This document shows, piece by piece, positions 41,211 to 50,500 of a stretch of 64,000 nucleotides of DNA (the first letter of the stretch is position 1; the number at the start of each line of letters is the position of its first letter). Under the pieces are notes generated by a model, which did not search any database, had not been told where the DNA came from, and saw only the letters and a program-made list of their open reading frames with translations. Both the position numbers and the translations under genes were made by a program. Origin of the DNA: Allochromatium humboldtianum (GTDB lineage Bacteria; Pseudomonadota; Gammaproteobacteria; Chromatiales; Chromatiaceae); assembly GCF_013385175.1 (NCBI RefSeq), contig NZ_JABZEO010000001.1, positions 1 through 64,000 on the forward strand. The letters are read 5' to 3'.

Positions 41211-41645
41211 ATGCGCTTCGAGACCCCTCAGGACGTCGAGGACGCCTACTATGACGCGCTCGAAGCCGGCGATGCCGAGGCCATGGCCTCGGTCTGGGCC
41301 GACTCGGACGCGATCTTCTGCCTGCTGCCGATGACGCCTCTGGCCGTCGGCGAGCAGGTCGGGCGCCTGTGGCGCATCCTCTTCGAACAGGGGCGGGGCT
41401 TCGATCTCCAGGTCAGGCATCTGCTCTGGATCGAGGAGGGCGATCTGGCGGTGCATCTGGTCGAGGAACGGCCGCAGATCCAGGCCGATCAGTTCCAGCC
41501 CGGTGTGCCGCTGCCCCCGCCGCTCTATGCCACCCATGTCTTTCGGCGTGCGGCGGATGGCTGGCGGCTGCTGGTGCATCAAAGCTCGCCGACTCCGCCG
41601 CCGGCGCCCAGCGTGCCCTCGGCGGGGCGGGCGGCGCTGGCCTGA
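41211..41645 (+). CDS. NTF2/SnoaL-like fold protein
   Basis: 144 residues resembling the DUF4440/SnoaL-like cone fold: FETPQDVEDAYYDALEAGDAEAMASVWADSD at the start, then LLWIEEGDLAVHLVEERPQI and YATHVFRRAADGWRLLVHQS at the end. ATG at 41211 has GGTGAG 7 bases upstream; a GTG at 41199 overlapping the previous stop is an alternative. Members of this fold bind small hydrophobic ligands; the ligand is unknown. mtaB starts 11 bases after the end. Confidence 0.75.
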   Translation: MRFETPQDVEDAYYDALEAGDAEAMASVWADSDAIFCLLPMTPLAVGEQVGRLWRILFEQGRGFDLQVRHLLWIEEGDLAVHLVEERPQIQADQFQPGVPLPPPLYATHVFRRAADGWRLLVHQSSPTPPPAPSVPSAGRAALA

Positions 41646-41656
41646 TCGGACCGGCG

Positions 41657-43066
41657 ATGCGCGTCCGGCTCCAGACACTCGGCTGCCGGCTCAACGAGGC
41701 CGAGCTGGAATCCTGGGCGCGTGACTTCCAGGCGCGCGGATTCACGATCGTCGAGGACGAGACGGCTCCGGCCGAGCTGATCGTGGTCAATACCTGTGCC
41801 GTCACGGGCGAGGCGGTGCGCAAGTCGCGCCAGATCCTGCGGCGTGCCCAGCGGCGTCATCCGGGGGCGCGCCTGATCGTCAGCGGCTGTCTGGTCTCGC
41901 TCGACGGGGACGCCGCCCGTGCCGGTGCGGCTCAGACGTTTCCTCTGTCCTCGCTGCTCCCGGCATCCACGCCGCCCGCGTCGTCAGCGGAACTGTCCGA
42001 GGGACTCATCGTCGTCAACCGCGACAAGGATCGGCTGGTCGAGATCGTGCTCGCCGCGCTCGGCCGCGAGGCGGCCCCGCCGAGTCCCGCAGCAACTCAC
42101 GCAATGGATCTGGCCGCACCGCTCTTTGCGCGCGGACGTCAGCGGGCCTTCGTCAAGATCCAGGACGGATGCCGCTATCAGTGCACCTTCTGCGTCACCA
42201 CCCAGGCGCGCGGCCCGGAGCGCAGCCGTCCGCTGCCGGAGATCGTGCGCGAGGTCGAGCGCTTTCAGGATGCAGGTATCCGGGAAGTCGTGCTGACCGG
42301 CGTGCATCTCGGCGGCTATGGCGCCGATCTCGGGACGGATCTGACGCACCTGATCGAGCGCCTGTTGAACGAGACGGCGATTCCGCGTCTGCGTCTCGGC
42401 TCGCTGGAACCCTGGGATCTGCCCGAGCGCTTCTGGTCGCTGTTCGCCGACCGGCGGCTGATGCCGCATCTGCATCTGCCGCTCCAGAGCGGTTCGGATC
42501 GGGTGCTCAGACGCATGGCGCGCCGCTGCAAGCGCGATGAATACATCCGCTTGGTCGAGGGGGCGCGGGCGGCGATCCCGGATCTCAATCTCACCACCGA
42601 TATCATCGTCGGCTTCCCCGGCGAGGACGACGACGACTGGCGTCAGACATTCGAACTGGCCGAGTCGCTGCGTTTCGGGCACATCCATGTCTTCGGCTAT
42701 TCGCCGCGTCCGGGTACGCCGGCGGCCGGCTTTGCGAATCCGGTGGACGCGCGCACGCGCCGGAGACGTGTCGGTGAACTGGAGTCGCTGGCGCACCGCT
42801 CGCGGCTCCAGATCCTGCGCGATCAGATCGGCAAGACGGTGATGCTGCTGCATGAGCGTCTGCCCGATGCGTTCGAGGGACGGCCAAGATCGGGCTACAC
42901 GCCCAACTATCTGCCGGCGCATGTGCATTCAACGGCGCCGATCGGGGAGGGGAGTTTGATACAGGTGCGGATCACGGGACTCGACGCGGCGGCCGGCCTG
43001 CTGATCGCCGAGCCGACCGGCGTCGAGCCGATGGCGCCTGAGTGCATCGAGCCGGCTCAGGCGTAG
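41657..43066 (+). CDS. mtaB: tRNA t6A37 methylthiotransferase MtaB
   Basis: 469 residues; converts t6A to ms2t6A at position 37 of tRNAs reading ANN codons. The N-terminal UPF0004 domain starts MRVRLQTLGCRLNEAE with Cys10 and further Cys in NTCAVTGEA and SGC for the auxiliary 4Fe-4S cluster. The radical SAM motif is CRYQCTFC. GEDDDDWRQTF and HVFGYSPRPGTPAA are family signatures; a C-terminal TRAM-like domain follows. The longer frame upstream was rejected because the family starts at MRVRLQTLGC. Confidence 0.93.
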   Translation: MRVRLQTLGCRLNEAELESWARDFQARGFTIVEDETAPAELIVVNTCAVTGEAVRKSRQILRRAQRRHPGARLIVSGCLVSLDGDAARAGAAQTFPLSSLLPASTPPASSAELSEGLIVVNRDKDRLVEIVLAALGREAAPPSPAATHAMDLAAPLFARGRQRAFVKIQDGCRYQCTFCVTTQARGPERSRPLPEIVREVERFQDAGIREVVLTGVHLGGYGADLGTDLTHLIERLLNETAIPRLRLGSLEPWDLPERFWSLFADRRLMPHLHLPLQSGSDRVLRRMARRCKRDEYIRLVEGARAAIPDLNLTTDIIVGFPGEDDDDWRQTFELAESLRFGHIHVFGYSPRPGTPAAGFANPVDARTRRRRVGELESLAHRSRLQILRDQIGKTVMLLHERLPDAFEGRPRSGYTPNYLPAHVHSTAPIGEGSLIQVRITGLDAAAGLLIAEPTGVEPMAPECIEPAQA

Positions 43067-43236
43067 ACATCGATGCCGGATTGACTCGTACTCTCCGCGC
43101 TCGGTCGCGAAGGCGGCGTCGGCGGCGAAGGTTCTGGCGGCGGCTGCCGGTTCTCGATGTTGCCTCCGGGCGGCGGGGTGGGCGCGGCCGGCTGGCTGGG
43201 TTTCATCGGTTGAATGTGGACTGAGCCGATTTCCAT
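43057..43236 (-). CDS. Small Pro-rich protein of unknown function
   Basis: 59 residues (MEIGSVHIQPMKPSQPAAPT... ending SGIDVYA), rich in Pro, Ser and Glu and without a membrane segment or Cys. The ATG at 43236 has GAGAGGTG 5-6 bases upstream, good support for a real start. The end overlaps the mtaB stop region by 10 bases. No family recognised. Confidence 0.5.
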   Translation of the reverse strand: MEIGSVHIQPMKPSQPAAPTPPPGGNIENRQPPPEPSPPTPPSRPSAESTSQSGIDVYA

Positions 43237-43421
43237 GACACACCTCTCAGTGCAGTAGGTTGGCTGGAATCCCTGCTTCAAGCATAAGCGCTTTCGAGGA
43301 TGATGGTGTGCAGCCTGATGCATTGACTGCGCCGGCGCATGAAGTGCTTGGGTCGTCGCGAGTCATGCGCTATGATTGCCGTCCCGCATCGCTGGGGCGC
43401 TCGTCGAGCGCTCCATCCTTC

Positions 43422-43509
43422 GGAGAGGTGGCTGAGCGGTCGAAAGCGGCGGTCTTGAAAACCGTTGACTCGAAAGGGTCCGGGGGTTCGAATCCCTCCC
43501 TCTCCGCCA
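43422..43509 (+). tRNA. tRNA-Ser (anticodon UGA), integration target
   Basis: GGAGAGG at the 5' end pairs with CCTCTCC before the discriminator G and encoded CCA. The anticodon arm is GCGGT CTTGAAA ACCGT with anticodon TGA; the long variable arm is ACTCGAAAGGGT and the T arm is GGGGG TTCGAAT CCCTC, all as expected for class II tRNA-Ser. Its 3' part from the anticodon loop on is duplicated at 55516-55572, so the integrated element supplied the 3' half. Confidence 0.95.
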
Positions 43510-43510
43510 A
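43454..43510 (+). repeat. attL: 57-bp direct repeat, left copy
   Basis: Starts with the anticodon-loop bases CTTGAAAACCG and runs through the tRNA 3' end and CCAA. It is identical, as read, to 55516-55572. A repeat this long ending at the tRNA 3' end is the normal footprint of a tyrosine integrase. Confidence 0.93.
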
Positions 43511-43566
43511 TAGAATCAGGCACTTGCAAGAGCATCGCCCCGCCAAGCCTGAGCCAAGATCCCCGA

Positions 43567-43588
43567 TTTGAGCGCAATTTGAGCGCAC
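43567..43588 (+). repeat. Tandem 11-mers, candidate integrase arm sites (left)
   Basis: TTTGAGCGCAA followed directly by TTTGAGCGCAC, 57 bases inside the left repeat. The same pair occurs near the right end at 55377-55398, in the same orientation. Position and arrangement suit arm-type binding sites for the integrase N-terminal domain. Confidence 0.6.
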
Positions 43589-43645
43589 TACTCAAAAAAC
43601 GACGCTACACTAGCGCCCAACGCAACACACCAAACGGGGCGCGCT

Positions 43646-44731
43646 ATGGCATCGATTCGCAAGTTCGACAATCGCGCCAAACCCTGGCAAGTCAGCATCC
43701 GGCGCAAGGGTCAGCGATTCGTCGAATACTTCCGCACCAAGAAAGACGCCGACGCCTTCGCCGCCAAGGTGGAGGCTGATTTCGACCGCTGGGCCAAGAT
43801 CCTTGGCGGGGAACTGCGCCGCCACACTCTGGCCGACCTGATCGACCGCTACATGGACAGCTATCAGGGCAAGGACACGACCTTGCCGGCCCGCATGGCG
43901 TGGTGGCGCGATCAGTATGGCGACCGGCTGCTGTCTGAGTTCAACGACGACACGCTGCGCGATGGTCTGGCGCATCTGGCCGAGGGCACGGCCAAGCAGG
44001 GAGGTTGCAAGGTCACGGAGACCGACCGCAAGCGTTCACCGGCCACGCTGAACCGCTACAAGACGGCGATCGGGACGCTCTACAAGGCCGCGATCGATGC
44101 GGGCTGGTATGGGATCAAGATCAATCCGGCAGCGGGTATCCGTCAGCGCAAGGAGAACAACAGCCGGTTCGGTCGCGTCCTGGAGGATGACGAGCGCGCG
44201 CGTCTGCTGGAGGCGTGCGACCAATCGACCGTCTGGCGCGATCTCGGACTGTTCGTCCGGCTGGCGCTGGCCACGGGCGCCCGTCGCGGCGAGTTGCTGG
44301 GACTGGAATGGCGCGACGTGGATCTGAAAGGCGGATCGATCCTGCTGCGCGAGACCAAGAACGGGGATGACCGGCGTGTCCCTCTGCTCGGTGAGGTCCG
44401 CGCCCTGCTGATCGAGCGCGCCAAGGTCCGGCGCCTGGATGATCCGCGTGTCTTTCCATCGGCCAAGCGCGACACCAGCCCGCCGATCGACAAAGCCTGG
44501 AACGCGGCCAAGGAGATCGCCCAGGTCGAGAACCTGCGCATCCATGATCTTCGCCATTCGTGCGGCTCCTATCTGGCCAAGGCCGGTGCATCTGCGTTCC
44601 AAATCGCCGCCATTCTCGGGCACCGATCCGGCCCCGGACTGACTGCACGCTATGTGCATCTGGTCGCCGAGGATTCGCGTGACCTGCTGGAGACCGCCCT
44701 GTCTGGTGTGTTGATGGGGAAGCAGCTGTGA
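43646..44731 (+). CDS. Tyrosine-type integrase
   Basis: 361 residues. An AP2-like arm-binding N-terminus (KPWQVSIRRKGQRFVEYFRT) is followed by a core-binding domain and the catalytic domain with Arg in LATGARRGELLGLEW, Lys in RETKNGDDRRVPL, HxxR in HDLRHSCGSYLAK, His in AAILGHRSGPG and Tyr in TARYVHLVAED, so all catalytic residues are present. It should integrate and excise the element at tRNA-Ser. It is next to attL, facing inward. Its GTGA overlap with the next gene suggests coupled translation. Confidence 0.96.
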   Translation: MASIRKFDNRAKPWQVSIRRKGQRFVEYFRTKKDADAFAAKVEADFDRWAKILGGELRRHTLADLIDRYMDSYQGKDTTLPARMAWWRDQYGDRLLSEFNDDTLRDGLAHLAEGTAKQGGCKVTETDRKRSPATLNRYKTAIGTLYKAAIDAGWYGIKINPAAGIRQRKENNSRFGRVLEDDERARLLEACDQSTVWRDLGLFVRLALATGARRGELLGLEWRDVDLKGGSILLRETKNGDDRRVPLLGEVRALLIERAKVRRLDDPRVFPSAKRDTSPPIDKAWNAAKEIAQVENLRIHDLRHSCGSYLAKAGASAFQIAAILGHRSGPGLTARYVHLVAEDSRDLLETALSGVLMGKQL

Positions 44732-45324
44732 CAATCAATCCAGCTTTGATCCCACTGGCCGATGAGTTGCAAGAGCGCGCCAAACACGCAGACAAGCGTA
44801 TGGTTCAAGCGTTCAAAAAGGCATTGCGGGAAGCTCCAAAACCTCAATTCGGGGCGGAAAACTATCAGCTCATCATGCCAAAACTCATCCCCATCGAACC
44901 CGAGCACATCCCCGAGCTGATCCAGTTGCTTGACTACTTCGGGTTGATTGAGCAATGGCTGAAACTGGCGACGATCCCTCAAGGAAACTCTAAACATACC
45001 TCTCCGACTGCGGCGCGCGAGCTGTATGCGCTGGCTTCCTTGTGTCTGGAGCATGGGGCAGAGATGCCTGATGGATTGAGGCGTTTCCTGGCCGCTTCGC
45101 TCGGTGGTGTGGCGCGTAGCGGGGACGACAATGAATCGCTGCGAGCAATGCGACTGAAAAAGGGCCGATGCGATCCTATAGAGCAGCACGTAAAAGAGGA
45201 ACGCGCCGCTCAGATGGCACGCCTTTTTTTTTCGGGTTATCCCCCAGCGAAGGTCAAGCAAGTGCTGGCGTATGCGTTCAACACTACCGAACGGACCATA
45301 GAAAATTGGCTTGTCAAGAAATGA
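44728..45324 (+). CDS. Unknown protein coupled to the integrase gene
   Basis: 198 residues starting at GTG inside the integrase stop. No known family. The last 40 residues (RLFFSGYPPAKVKQVLAYAF then NTTERTIENWLVKK) look like a helix-turn-helix, so DNA binding is a fair guess. Its stop lies inside an inverted repeat (45318-45343). Confidence 0.65.
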   Translation: MTINPALIPLADELQERAKHADKRMVQAFKKALREAPKPQFGAENYQLIMPKLIPIEPEHIPELIQLLDYFGLIEQWLKLATIPQGNSKHTSPTAARELYALASLCLEHGAEMPDGLRRFLAASLGGVARSGDDNESLRAMRLKKGRCDPIEQHVKEERAAQMARLFFSGYPPAKVKQVLAYAFNTTERTIENWLVKK

Positions 45325-45343
45325 CTTTACCAGAAGTCATTTC
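45318..45343. promoter_or_regulatory. Inverted repeat at gene end (operator or terminator)
   Basis: GAAATGACTT and AAGTCATTTC, ten paired bases around a 6-base loop, covering the stop of the preceding gene. Without a T run it is less likely to be an intrinsic terminator and may be an operator for the next gene. Confidence 0.55.
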
Positions 45344-45369
45344 GTGATTGCCTGCCGCGCTTAATGTGA

Positions 45370-45403
45370 CGCTATACCCTCCAACACACAGGAGGCTATA
45401 GCG
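45370..45403 (+). promoter_or_regulatory. Hairpin hiding the ribosome binding site
   Basis: Left arm 45370-45382 and right arm 45391-45403 pair at 12 of 13 positions, with one C-C mismatch and an 8-base loop. The right arm contains GGAGG (45391-45395), the ribosome binding site of the gene starting at 45406, which pairs with CCTCC. In RNA it would block initiation; as DNA the same symmetry could bind a dimeric regulator. Confidence 0.65.
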
Positions 45404-45405
45404 CC

Positions 45406-45669
45406 ATGACAATCAACCCCACCACTTCTTCGCTGGGTCTCACGGACTTCGCGCACTTTCCCGACTTCGCCCGTGAGTGCGAACGCAACAAAATAGCCAC
45501 CAAAGCGCAACTGCAATGGTGGCTGCGGTATCGTCGCGAGAACGGATTGCTCGCGTCCGGCGCCGTGGTCGAGAAGAAGATCAACCCGAGCAGTAAGCGC
45601 CCTATGCTGCTCATTGTCCGCCCTCGCTTTATCGAGTGGCTGACCAATAGCCATACGGCTGCCGCTTGA
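45406..45669 (+). CDS. Small putative DNA-binding protein
   Basis: 87 residues, ATG with GGAGG 10 bases upstream (sequestered in a hairpin). FAHFPDFARECERNKIATKAQLQWWLRYRRENG followed by MLLIVRPRFIEWL reads like a short helix-turn-helix with a wing, as in plasmid or phage excisionase-type regulators. The family is not recognised with certainty. Its place just after the integrase would suit an excisionase or repressor. Confidence 0.6.
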   Translation: MTINPTTSSLGLTDFAHFPDFARECERNKIATKAQLQWWLRYRRENGLLASGAVVEKKINPSSKRPMLLIVRPRFIEWLTNSHTAAA

Positions 45670-45684
45670 TTGGGGGCCGTCACG

Positions 45685-45864
45685 ATGTCCACACGTTCGC
45701 GAAAGATCCGCGCCCAACGGCGCGAGAAGCAGGCCCGGAAGTGGGCCAGAAACGACAACGCCCGAGCGGGGACCAGTCGCTCGGGCGTTGCAAAGGGATC
45801 TGAAATCAGCTTAGAGTGTTGCCGTTCGCGGCTCCCTTTCTTGGCGGTTAGGGAGCCGCGATAA
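45685..45864 (+). CDS. Doubtful small basic ORF
   Basis: 59 residues beginning MSTRSRKIRAQRREKQARKW, highly basic. The second half of the frame runs through two strong hairpins, which makes coding unlikely there. No ribosome binding site stands out before the ATG. It could be a real short basic protein that extends by chance, or not a gene. Confidence 0.25.
   Translation: MSTRSRKIRAQRREKQARKWARNDNARAGTSRSGVAKGSEISLECCRSRLPFLAVREPR
45756..45790. promoter_or_regulatory. Strong hairpin 1 (13-bp stem)
   Basis: CAACGCCCGAGCG pairs perfectly with CGCTCGGGCGTTG across a 9-base loop. This is close to textbook terminator stem strength but with no T run on the plus side; it may be a terminator, an RNA processing site or a binding site. 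Confidence 0.6.
45827..45860. promoter_or_regulatory. Strong hairpin 2 (11-bp stem)
   Basis: CGCGGCTCCCT pairs perfectly with AGGGAGCCGCG across 12 bases. It follows hairpin 1 by 36 bases. A third, smaller repeat (GGTTCTC / GAGAACC, 45961-45985) lies just before the next ATG and covers its weak ribosome binding region. Confidence 0.55.
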
Positions 45865-45990
45865 GTCCGACCTAACCGGACGACGGCAAGCACAAGTATA
45901 CCTGTGGCAAGGTGCGCCTGCACCTGTCCGCTTGTGCGTGCCATCCCGCCCGTGATGGTCGGTTCTCAACTCTGAAACGAGAACCAAACC

Positions 45991-46272
45991 ATGAAACCGC
46001 AAGACCACACCCCCGGCGAACAAATCGCCAACCCCATCGACCATGCCGCCATTGGCCGTCGCGCCAACTTCCATCGCGAAGAGCTGCGCTTTGCTGCCTT
46101 CAACTTGGCACGCACGGTCGGGCTGGCTCAGCACCTCGTCACCGAGATCGAAGCTGACGAAGACAGCGCCCTTGCCAACACCGGCACGCTGTACGCCGTG
46201 CTGGAGACCGTCCGCATGGCGCAGATGCACCTGCATGGCACCCTGCGCTATGTCGTGGAGGGCGACCAATGA
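45991..46272 (+). CDS. Unknown small protein, first of a coupled chain
   Basis: 93 residues (MKPQDHTPGEQIANPIDHAA...), helical and acidic, with no membrane segment or known domain. It starts a run of five genes that overlap by four bases each and lead into the primase gene. Its ATG follows a small hairpin. Confidence 0.6.
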   Translation: MKPQDHTPGEQIANPIDHAAIGRRANFHREELRFAAFNLARTVGLAQHLVTEIEADEDSALANTGTLYAVLETVRMAQMHLHGTLRYVVEGDQ

Positions 46273-46850
46273 AAACTCCCGAGACCCGCTTCTCCTACAT
46301 CCCCAGCATCGACGCCGATCTGTTCGCCGTCCGCGCTGGAATCCCGTTGGCGACCGCTGCTGAAGAGGCCGGTTGCATCGTGGACGCGGCGCTCGGGACT
46401 ATCCGTCGTGTCGCCTGTTCGATCAGCATTGATGATGGCGCGCACCTGCTCTTGAGCGCGGTCTATTCGCTGGACATGGCTCACGGGCTGCTCGGATCGA
46501 TCCAGGCCGCGCTTGAGGATCTGGAGCCGTCCGCTCCTGCTGACGGATTCGGCTACTACATCGCCCCGTCCGACCACACAGCGCCCGGCCCCTTCCAATG
46601 GTTTGTGGTGAACCACGCCAATGATTTCGTCGTCAAGTACGGCACCGCCAACACCTGGAGCGAGGCCGATCAGATCGCGTGCAACACGATCGAGCGTCTG
46701 GAGAAGCAAGCCGCACCGGCACCAGCGCCCGAAGCCAAGCCTGAAGATCCCGAGACCATGCGCCAAGTCTGGCGCGATATGGCCAAGATGGCGGCTGATG
46801 AGCTGGCCAAGCTGGACCGCGCTGGCGCTGAGCAGGAGGCCCGGCCATGA
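46269..46850 (+). CDS. DUF3077-like protein
   Basis: 193 residues. The N-terminal part (DADLFAVRAGIPLATAAEEAGCIVDAALGT... then MAHGLLGSIQAALEDL) follows the DUF3077 pattern found in plasmid and prophage genes. The C-terminal part (residues 95-190) is of unknown type and ends in a charged helix. ATGA overlap at both ends. Confidence 0.65.
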   Translation: MKTPETRFSYIPSIDADLFAVRAGIPLATAAEEAGCIVDAALGTIRRVACSISIDDGAHLLLSAVYSLDMAHGLLGSIQAALEDLEPSAPADGFGYYIAPSDHTAPGPFQWFVVNHANDFVVKYGTANTWSEADQIACNTIERLEKQAAPAPAPEAKPEDPETMRQVWRDMAKMAADELAKLDRAGAEQEARP

Positions 46851-47041
46851 GCGACCAACTGCCCGAAAGCTTCCGTTGGAGCTACGCGATCTGCAAGCAA
46901 CTGTCATCGGCCCATTCGCTCGCGTCGAGCTATGGCGATCTGGAGCTGGACGACGAACTCCGCGCCGCCGTCGAGCGTGCCGTTCGTCCGATCTTGGAAC
47001 GCCGGTTGAAGCAGGCTGAGAAGCAGGAGGCCGCACGATGA
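46847..47041 (+). CDS. Unknown 64-residue protein
   Basis: MSDQLPESFRWSYAICKQLS... to LKQAEKQEAAR. Predicted helical, no Cys motif or membrane helix. Kept as a gene because it is bounded by ATGA overlaps on both sides in a coupled chain with normal codon use. Confidence 0.55.
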   Translation: MSDQLPESFRWSYAICKQLSSAHSLASSYGDLELDDELRAAVERAVRPILERRLKQAEKQEAAR

Positions 47042-47340
47042 GCGCCCCCACGATCAATCCGGCCCTGATGGCCGAATACCTCGCCGCCAAGTCGGCGCGG
47101 GACGCCGCACAGGAACGGCTCGACCGCGCGGTTTCGGCCGTGATCGACGCCACGCTCAAAGCGCTGTGGATTCGTGTCGAGTCCCTGGACGAAGCACACG
47201 CGCACCTGTTCCCCCGTGCGGTCGAGGTGCGCCTGTGCGATCCGCCCAACTGGGATGCGCACGTGGCCACCGTCTTCGAGGACGGGCGCCTTGAGACCGA
47301 CCTGAAGGCCGCGATCGAGCAGGGAGGGCGCGAGTCATGA
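47038..47340 (+). CDS. Unknown 100-residue protein
   Basis: Begins MSAPTINPALMAEYLAAKSA, a helical start, then RVESLDEAHAHLFPRAVEVR and ends in a short acidic helix. No known family. Bounded by ATGA overlaps. Confidence 0.55.
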   Translation: MSAPTINPALMAEYLAAKSARDAAQERLDRAVSAVIDATLKALWIRVESLDEAHAHLFPRAVEVRLCDPPNWDAHVATVFEDGRLETDLKAAIEQGGRES

Positions 47341-47558
47341 GCCAACGTCCCCGCTCTACAGCGGGGGCGGTTCCCGCCGCCCCTGATGATCTCGCCACCC
47401 GGCTGGCGTCTGCTGCCGCTCAAGCCGTCCGCAAGACCCACGTCCAGACCGGGACCATTCCAGGCCGCACGCGCTCTGGCGAGTTCCGCGTCCGGTTCGA
47501 CAATGGTCGGGCGGCTGTCTACCGCATCCATCTTGAGTTCGTCCGGGAGGTCCGTTGA
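47337..47558 (+). CDS. Unknown 73-residue protein upstream of the primase
   Basis: MSQRPRSTAGAVPAAPDDLA then TGTIPGRTRSGEFRVRFDNG and VYRIHLEFVREVR, a compact basic beta-rich C-terminus that might bind nucleic acid. Its stop overlaps the primase ATG (TTGATG), and the primase ribosome binding site GGGAGG lies inside it. Confidence 0.5.
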   Translation: MSQRPRSTAGAVPAAPDDLATRLASAAAQAVRKTHVQTGTIPGRTRSGEFRVRFDNGRAAVYRIHLEFVREVR

Positions 47559-50500
47559 TGAACGCCCCAATTCCCAAGGGGGCCGCGGCTCCCGTTGTCG
47601 ATCCTGATCGGCTGCCAGCCGAGGTCCGTGCTTCGATCCAGGCCCAGGCGCCCGCGTTCGACCTGGAGCCGCCTGAGCCGATCGCACCGCCCACACCCGA
47701 GGCCATCCGTGCCCAGGTCGAGACCATCAAGGCCCGCGACGCCCTGTCTGAGGCTGCGATTGCAGACGCCATCGGCATGAAGAAGCAAAACTTCTCGCAC
47801 GCCAAGACCGGATACCGGGGGAAGACGCTCAGCGCCGAGCAATGGCGCGCGCTCCAGGATCTCGCTGAGGGTGAAAGTTATCCACAGTCGGAGCGTGAGA
47901 CCGTCACCGATCCGCGCCGTTGCAGGGAGACGGCGGATATGTTCGAGGCGTCTATGGATAACTCCGTCACCGACCCGGCCCCGTTCGACCTCGCCGAGGC
48001 CATCACCCAGGGCGCCGAGATCAGCGCGCGGGCTGCCGAGCTGGAGGCTGATTCGGATCTTCAGACCGATCTCGAACGGCTGGCCGAATATGAGCACCAG
48101 CACGAGCCGGTCGAGTTGGCGTGCTTCTCCCCCGACGAGGGGAAAACCGCCGATGCACCCCTCGTCGAGGTCCAGGCGTCCGAGTCGATTCGGGATCGAC
48201 TTGGCGAAGAGCCAGCGCCCGTGGTCAAACCGCGCATCGACATCAAGGACACCGCCACGCGCGCCCTGGCCGCGTCCGAGGCGGTCTGTCGGCGCTGGCT
48301 GCCCGAGGGCAAGCGCCAAGGGCACGAATGGGTGTCGGTCAATCCGACCCGCACCGACCAGACGCCCGGCTCCTTCTCCGTCAATCTCAGCACCGGCAAG
48401 TGGGCGGACTTCGCCACGGATGATAAGGGCGGGGATCTGGTCGCCCTGGTGGCCTATCTGGATGGCGACGACAGCCAAATCGAAGCCGCGCGGACGCTGG
48501 CCGAATGGCTCGGAGCCGTGCCGGTGGTCGAGACCGCGCCCAAGCCCGCCAAGGCCGCACCAAGACCGATGAAAACCCGCCCGACCGCTCACCCCAAGCT
48601 CGGGGCACCATCGGCCCAATGGGACTACCTGGATGCAGAGGGGCATGTCCTGTGCGTGGTGATGCGCTTCGAGACTGAGACCGGGAAGGAGTTTCGGCCG
48701 ATCACTCAGACGCCGGACGGCTGGATCTGGAAGGCGCCCGACGAACCGCGTCCGCTCTACGGGCTGGATCGGCTCGCCGCGCGGCCCGAAGCGCCCGTCA
48801 TCCTCTGCGAAGGTGAGAAGGCCGGCGATGCCACCGCCCTGCTGCGGCCGGACTGCGTTCACATCGCCTCAATGAACGGCGCCAAATCGCCGAAGCGGTC
48901 GGACTGGTCGCCGCTCCAAGGTCGGCGCGTGCTGATCTGGCCGGATGCCGACCAACCCGGCGCCGACTTCGCGCAGACTGCCGCCCGGCTGATCCTGGAG
49001 GCTGGCGCGCAGTCGGTCGAGGTGCTGGACCTGTCGAGCTTGGGCGTGGATCTGCCTCAAGGTGCGGATGCTGCCGACCTCGTTGCAGACGGCTGGACGC
49101 CTGAGCAGTTCGCCGAACGTGCGCGGTTCGTCGCATGGTCTGCCGAGAAGACCCGCCGCCCGGACGAGCAGGAGGGCGAACGCCACACGCGCCAGACCAC
49201 GGGCGAACGGGGCGAAAAGGGCGAACCCCCAAGCGGGGCAACGGCTGGCGCCGAGGCGAAGGCCAAGGAATACCCGGCCCCGACACCACTCCCGAAGCTG
49301 CCCCCGGTTCCTGATCTGCCGCTGGAGATCCTGCCCAATGACCTGCGCGGCTGGGTCGAGGATGCCGCCGAGCGCGCGCGCTTCCGTCCGGACTTCGCGG
49401 CCGTAGCCGCCATGTCTGCACTCGGGAGCGTGATCGGTCGGCAAGTCGGAATCCGGCTGAAGCAGAAAGACGACTGGACCGAATACGCCAACGTCTGGGG
49501 CTGCGTCATCGGCCCGCCGTCCGCGCTCAAGTCCCCGGCGATTCAGCAAGCCCTGAAGCCCTTCAAGTGGCTCCAGGTCGCCGCCGACGAGCGCCACCAA
49601 GCCGCGATGCAGGGCTACAAGCAGGACATGGAAGACTTCGAGCTGCGGAAGAACATCGCCAAGAAGAAGGCCGCGAAGGAATTGGCGAAAGACCCCGCCG
49701 CCAACGTCGCGCGCGACACCACGCCGCCACCCGAGAAGCCGCCCGAGCGCACCTACTGGACCAGCAACGCCACCGCTGAAGCCCTTGGCGTCAAGCTCGC
49801 CGAGAACCCCGTGGGGCTGTTCCTGGAGCGCGACGAGCTGTCATCCCTGCTGGTGGAGCTGGAAGACGAGCGCAACGCCACCGCGCGCGGGCTGTATCTG
49901 TCGGGCTGGTCGGGGCGCGAAGGGTATCGGTTCGACCGCATCATGCGCGGCACGACCTACATCCCCAAGTTCGCGCTGTCGGTCTTCGGCGGTATCCAGC
50001 CCGGCCCGCTGGCGCGCTACGTGCGGGGCGCCTCATCCGGCGAACGTGCCGATGGTCTGTTGCAGCGGTTCCAATTGGCCGTCTGGCCCGACCCGGCGCG
50101 CTTCGAGTATGTGGACCGTCACCCGTCGCAAGCGGCCCGCGAACGCGCCCGGCTGCTGTTCGAGCGTGCGGATAACCTGGACGCCGAGGCCATCGGCTAC
50201 CGCGATCAGTTCGGCGAAGATCCGCCCTATGTTCGGCTGTCTCCCGAGGCTCAAGGGCTGTTCGTCGAGTGGTACACCGACTTCATGCGCCACCGGCGCC
50301 AAGTCGAAGCCGAGGGCGCCGAAAGCGATCCGATCTGCGCGCACTTCGGCAAGTACCCTGGACTGGTCGGCAAGCTGGCCCTGATCCTGCACATTGCCGA
50401 CGATCCAGACGCGCGCGCGGTCTCCGAGACCACGCTCTTGAAGGCGTTGGCATGGCTGGATTATCTGACCCCGCACGCGCGGCGCATCTATCACGCCGTC

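Noticed and set aside
41369-41656. Long N-terminal extension of MtaB
   Set aside because: It lies over the NTF2-like gene in another frame, and MtaB proteins start at the MRVRLQTLGC motif.
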